Assembly: GCA_945870175.1 (NCBI GenBank)
Contig: CAMBRJ010000158.1
Span: forward strand, 1 to 6,995
Direction of reading: 5' to 3'
Source: Gemmatimonas phototrophica
Lineage (GTDB): Bacteria > Gemmatimonadota > Gemmatimonadetes > Gemmatimonadales > Gemmatimonadaceae
DNA: 6,995 nucleotides
The notes beneath the pieces were generated by a model. That model saw only the letters and a list, made by a program, of their open reading frames with translations, had not been told where the DNA came from and made no database searches. A program made the translations under genes and the position numbers. Positions 6,642 to 6,995 of this stretch are shown here, piece after piece. Within the stretch, counting starts at the first letter, position 1. The number at the start of each line of letters is the position of its first letter.

Positions 6642-6995
6642 GTTGAGCAGTCGCTTGGGCACGAAGATCACCTTCTTAATCTCACCGACCACGAATCTGG
6701 CGACGCCCGCATCGGCCATCGCGGCGGCCATCGCGTCGTCCTGCGTCACATCCACGGCCACGCGCAGCTTGCCGCGCACCTTGCCGTTTACCTGCACCAC
6801 GAGCTCGACTTCGTCGTCCACGAGCAAGGCCGGATCGAACGTCGGCCAGCCAGCATCGAACACGCTGCCGGTGTGCCCCAGCAGTTCCCAGCACTCTTCG
6901 GCGAAGTGCGGGGCATAGGCCGCCACCAACTGCACCAGCGGCAGCACCTCATCACGGTGCACCGGGCGGTCGCCCGACCGCACGTGATTCAGACA
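6630..6995 (-). CDS. leuS: Leucyl-tRNA synthetase, C-terminal end (5' part outside window)
   Basis: Cytoplasmic class I aminoacyl-tRNA synthetase that charges tRNA-Leu. Only the last 121 residues are visible, against roughly 800-860 or more in a full protein. The frame enters at 6995 with C-L-N-H-V-R, so the apparent GTG start at 6983 is an internal valine codon. The visible part holds the end of the alpha-helical anticodon-binding domain (LVQLVAAYAPHFAEECWELLG) and the small C-terminal domain with VQVNGKVRGKLRV and the closing KKVIFVPKRLLNIVV, the typical end of bacterial LeuRS. The reading frame is intact to TGA at 6630-6632. It converges with the GxxExxY gene, 7 bp apart. Confidence 0.94.
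   Translation of the reverse strand, partial: CLNHVRSGDRPVHRDEVLPLVQLVAAYAPHFAEECWELLGHTGSVFDAGWPTFDPALLVDDEVELVVQVNGKVRGKLRVAVDVTQDDAMAAAMADAGVARFVVGEIKKVIFVPKRLLNIVV

Overview
The window is high-GC bacterial DNA from a Gram-negative (diderm) organism: it encodes an RND efflux pump with a lipoprotein-type periplasmic adaptor. Base composition, the Kup/RND/LeuS protein styles and the GC-rich intergenic tandem repeats would fit a Gemmatimonadota-like lineage. That assignment is a weak inference; no rRNA or other decisive marker is present.

Layout. (1) Positions 2-1192, plus strand: the C-terminal two thirds of a Kup-type potassium transporter, cut by the left edge. (2) 1193-1278: a short convergent intergenic gap holding a 7-nt tandem repeat that runs into an 11-bp hairpin. 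(3) 1279-5660, minus strand: a two-gene efflux operon. The lipoprotein-type membrane-fusion adaptor (4398-5660) comes first, followed by the inner-membrane RND permease (1279-4401). They overlap by 4 bp (GTGA), and the permease has a good Shine-Dalgarno inside the adaptor gene. (4) 5661-6178: a 518-bp gap upstream of the pump operon with no convincing gene. It holds a (GGCCAG)n hexamer array and a long, near-perfect inverted repeat built from 9-nt units. (5) 6179-6622, plus strand: a small GxxExxY-family protein with a PD-(D/E)xK nuclease-like signature. (6) 6630-6995, minus strand: the C-terminal end of leucyl-tRNA synthetase, cut by the right edge and convergent with the GxxExxY gene, with 7 bp between the stop codons.

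How the genes relate. Adaptor and permease form one functional unit, a proton-driven tripartite pump that still needs a TolC-like outer-membrane channel encoded elsewhere. Kup and LeuS are housekeeping genes that look unrelated to the pump. The block 5890-6622 (hexamer array, inverted repeat, GxxExxY gene) looks like accessory DNA between the pump operon and leuS. It is the only part of the window that suggests something beyond well-known families: a long structured hairpin placed about 50 bp ahead of a small nuclease-fold protein of unknown function.
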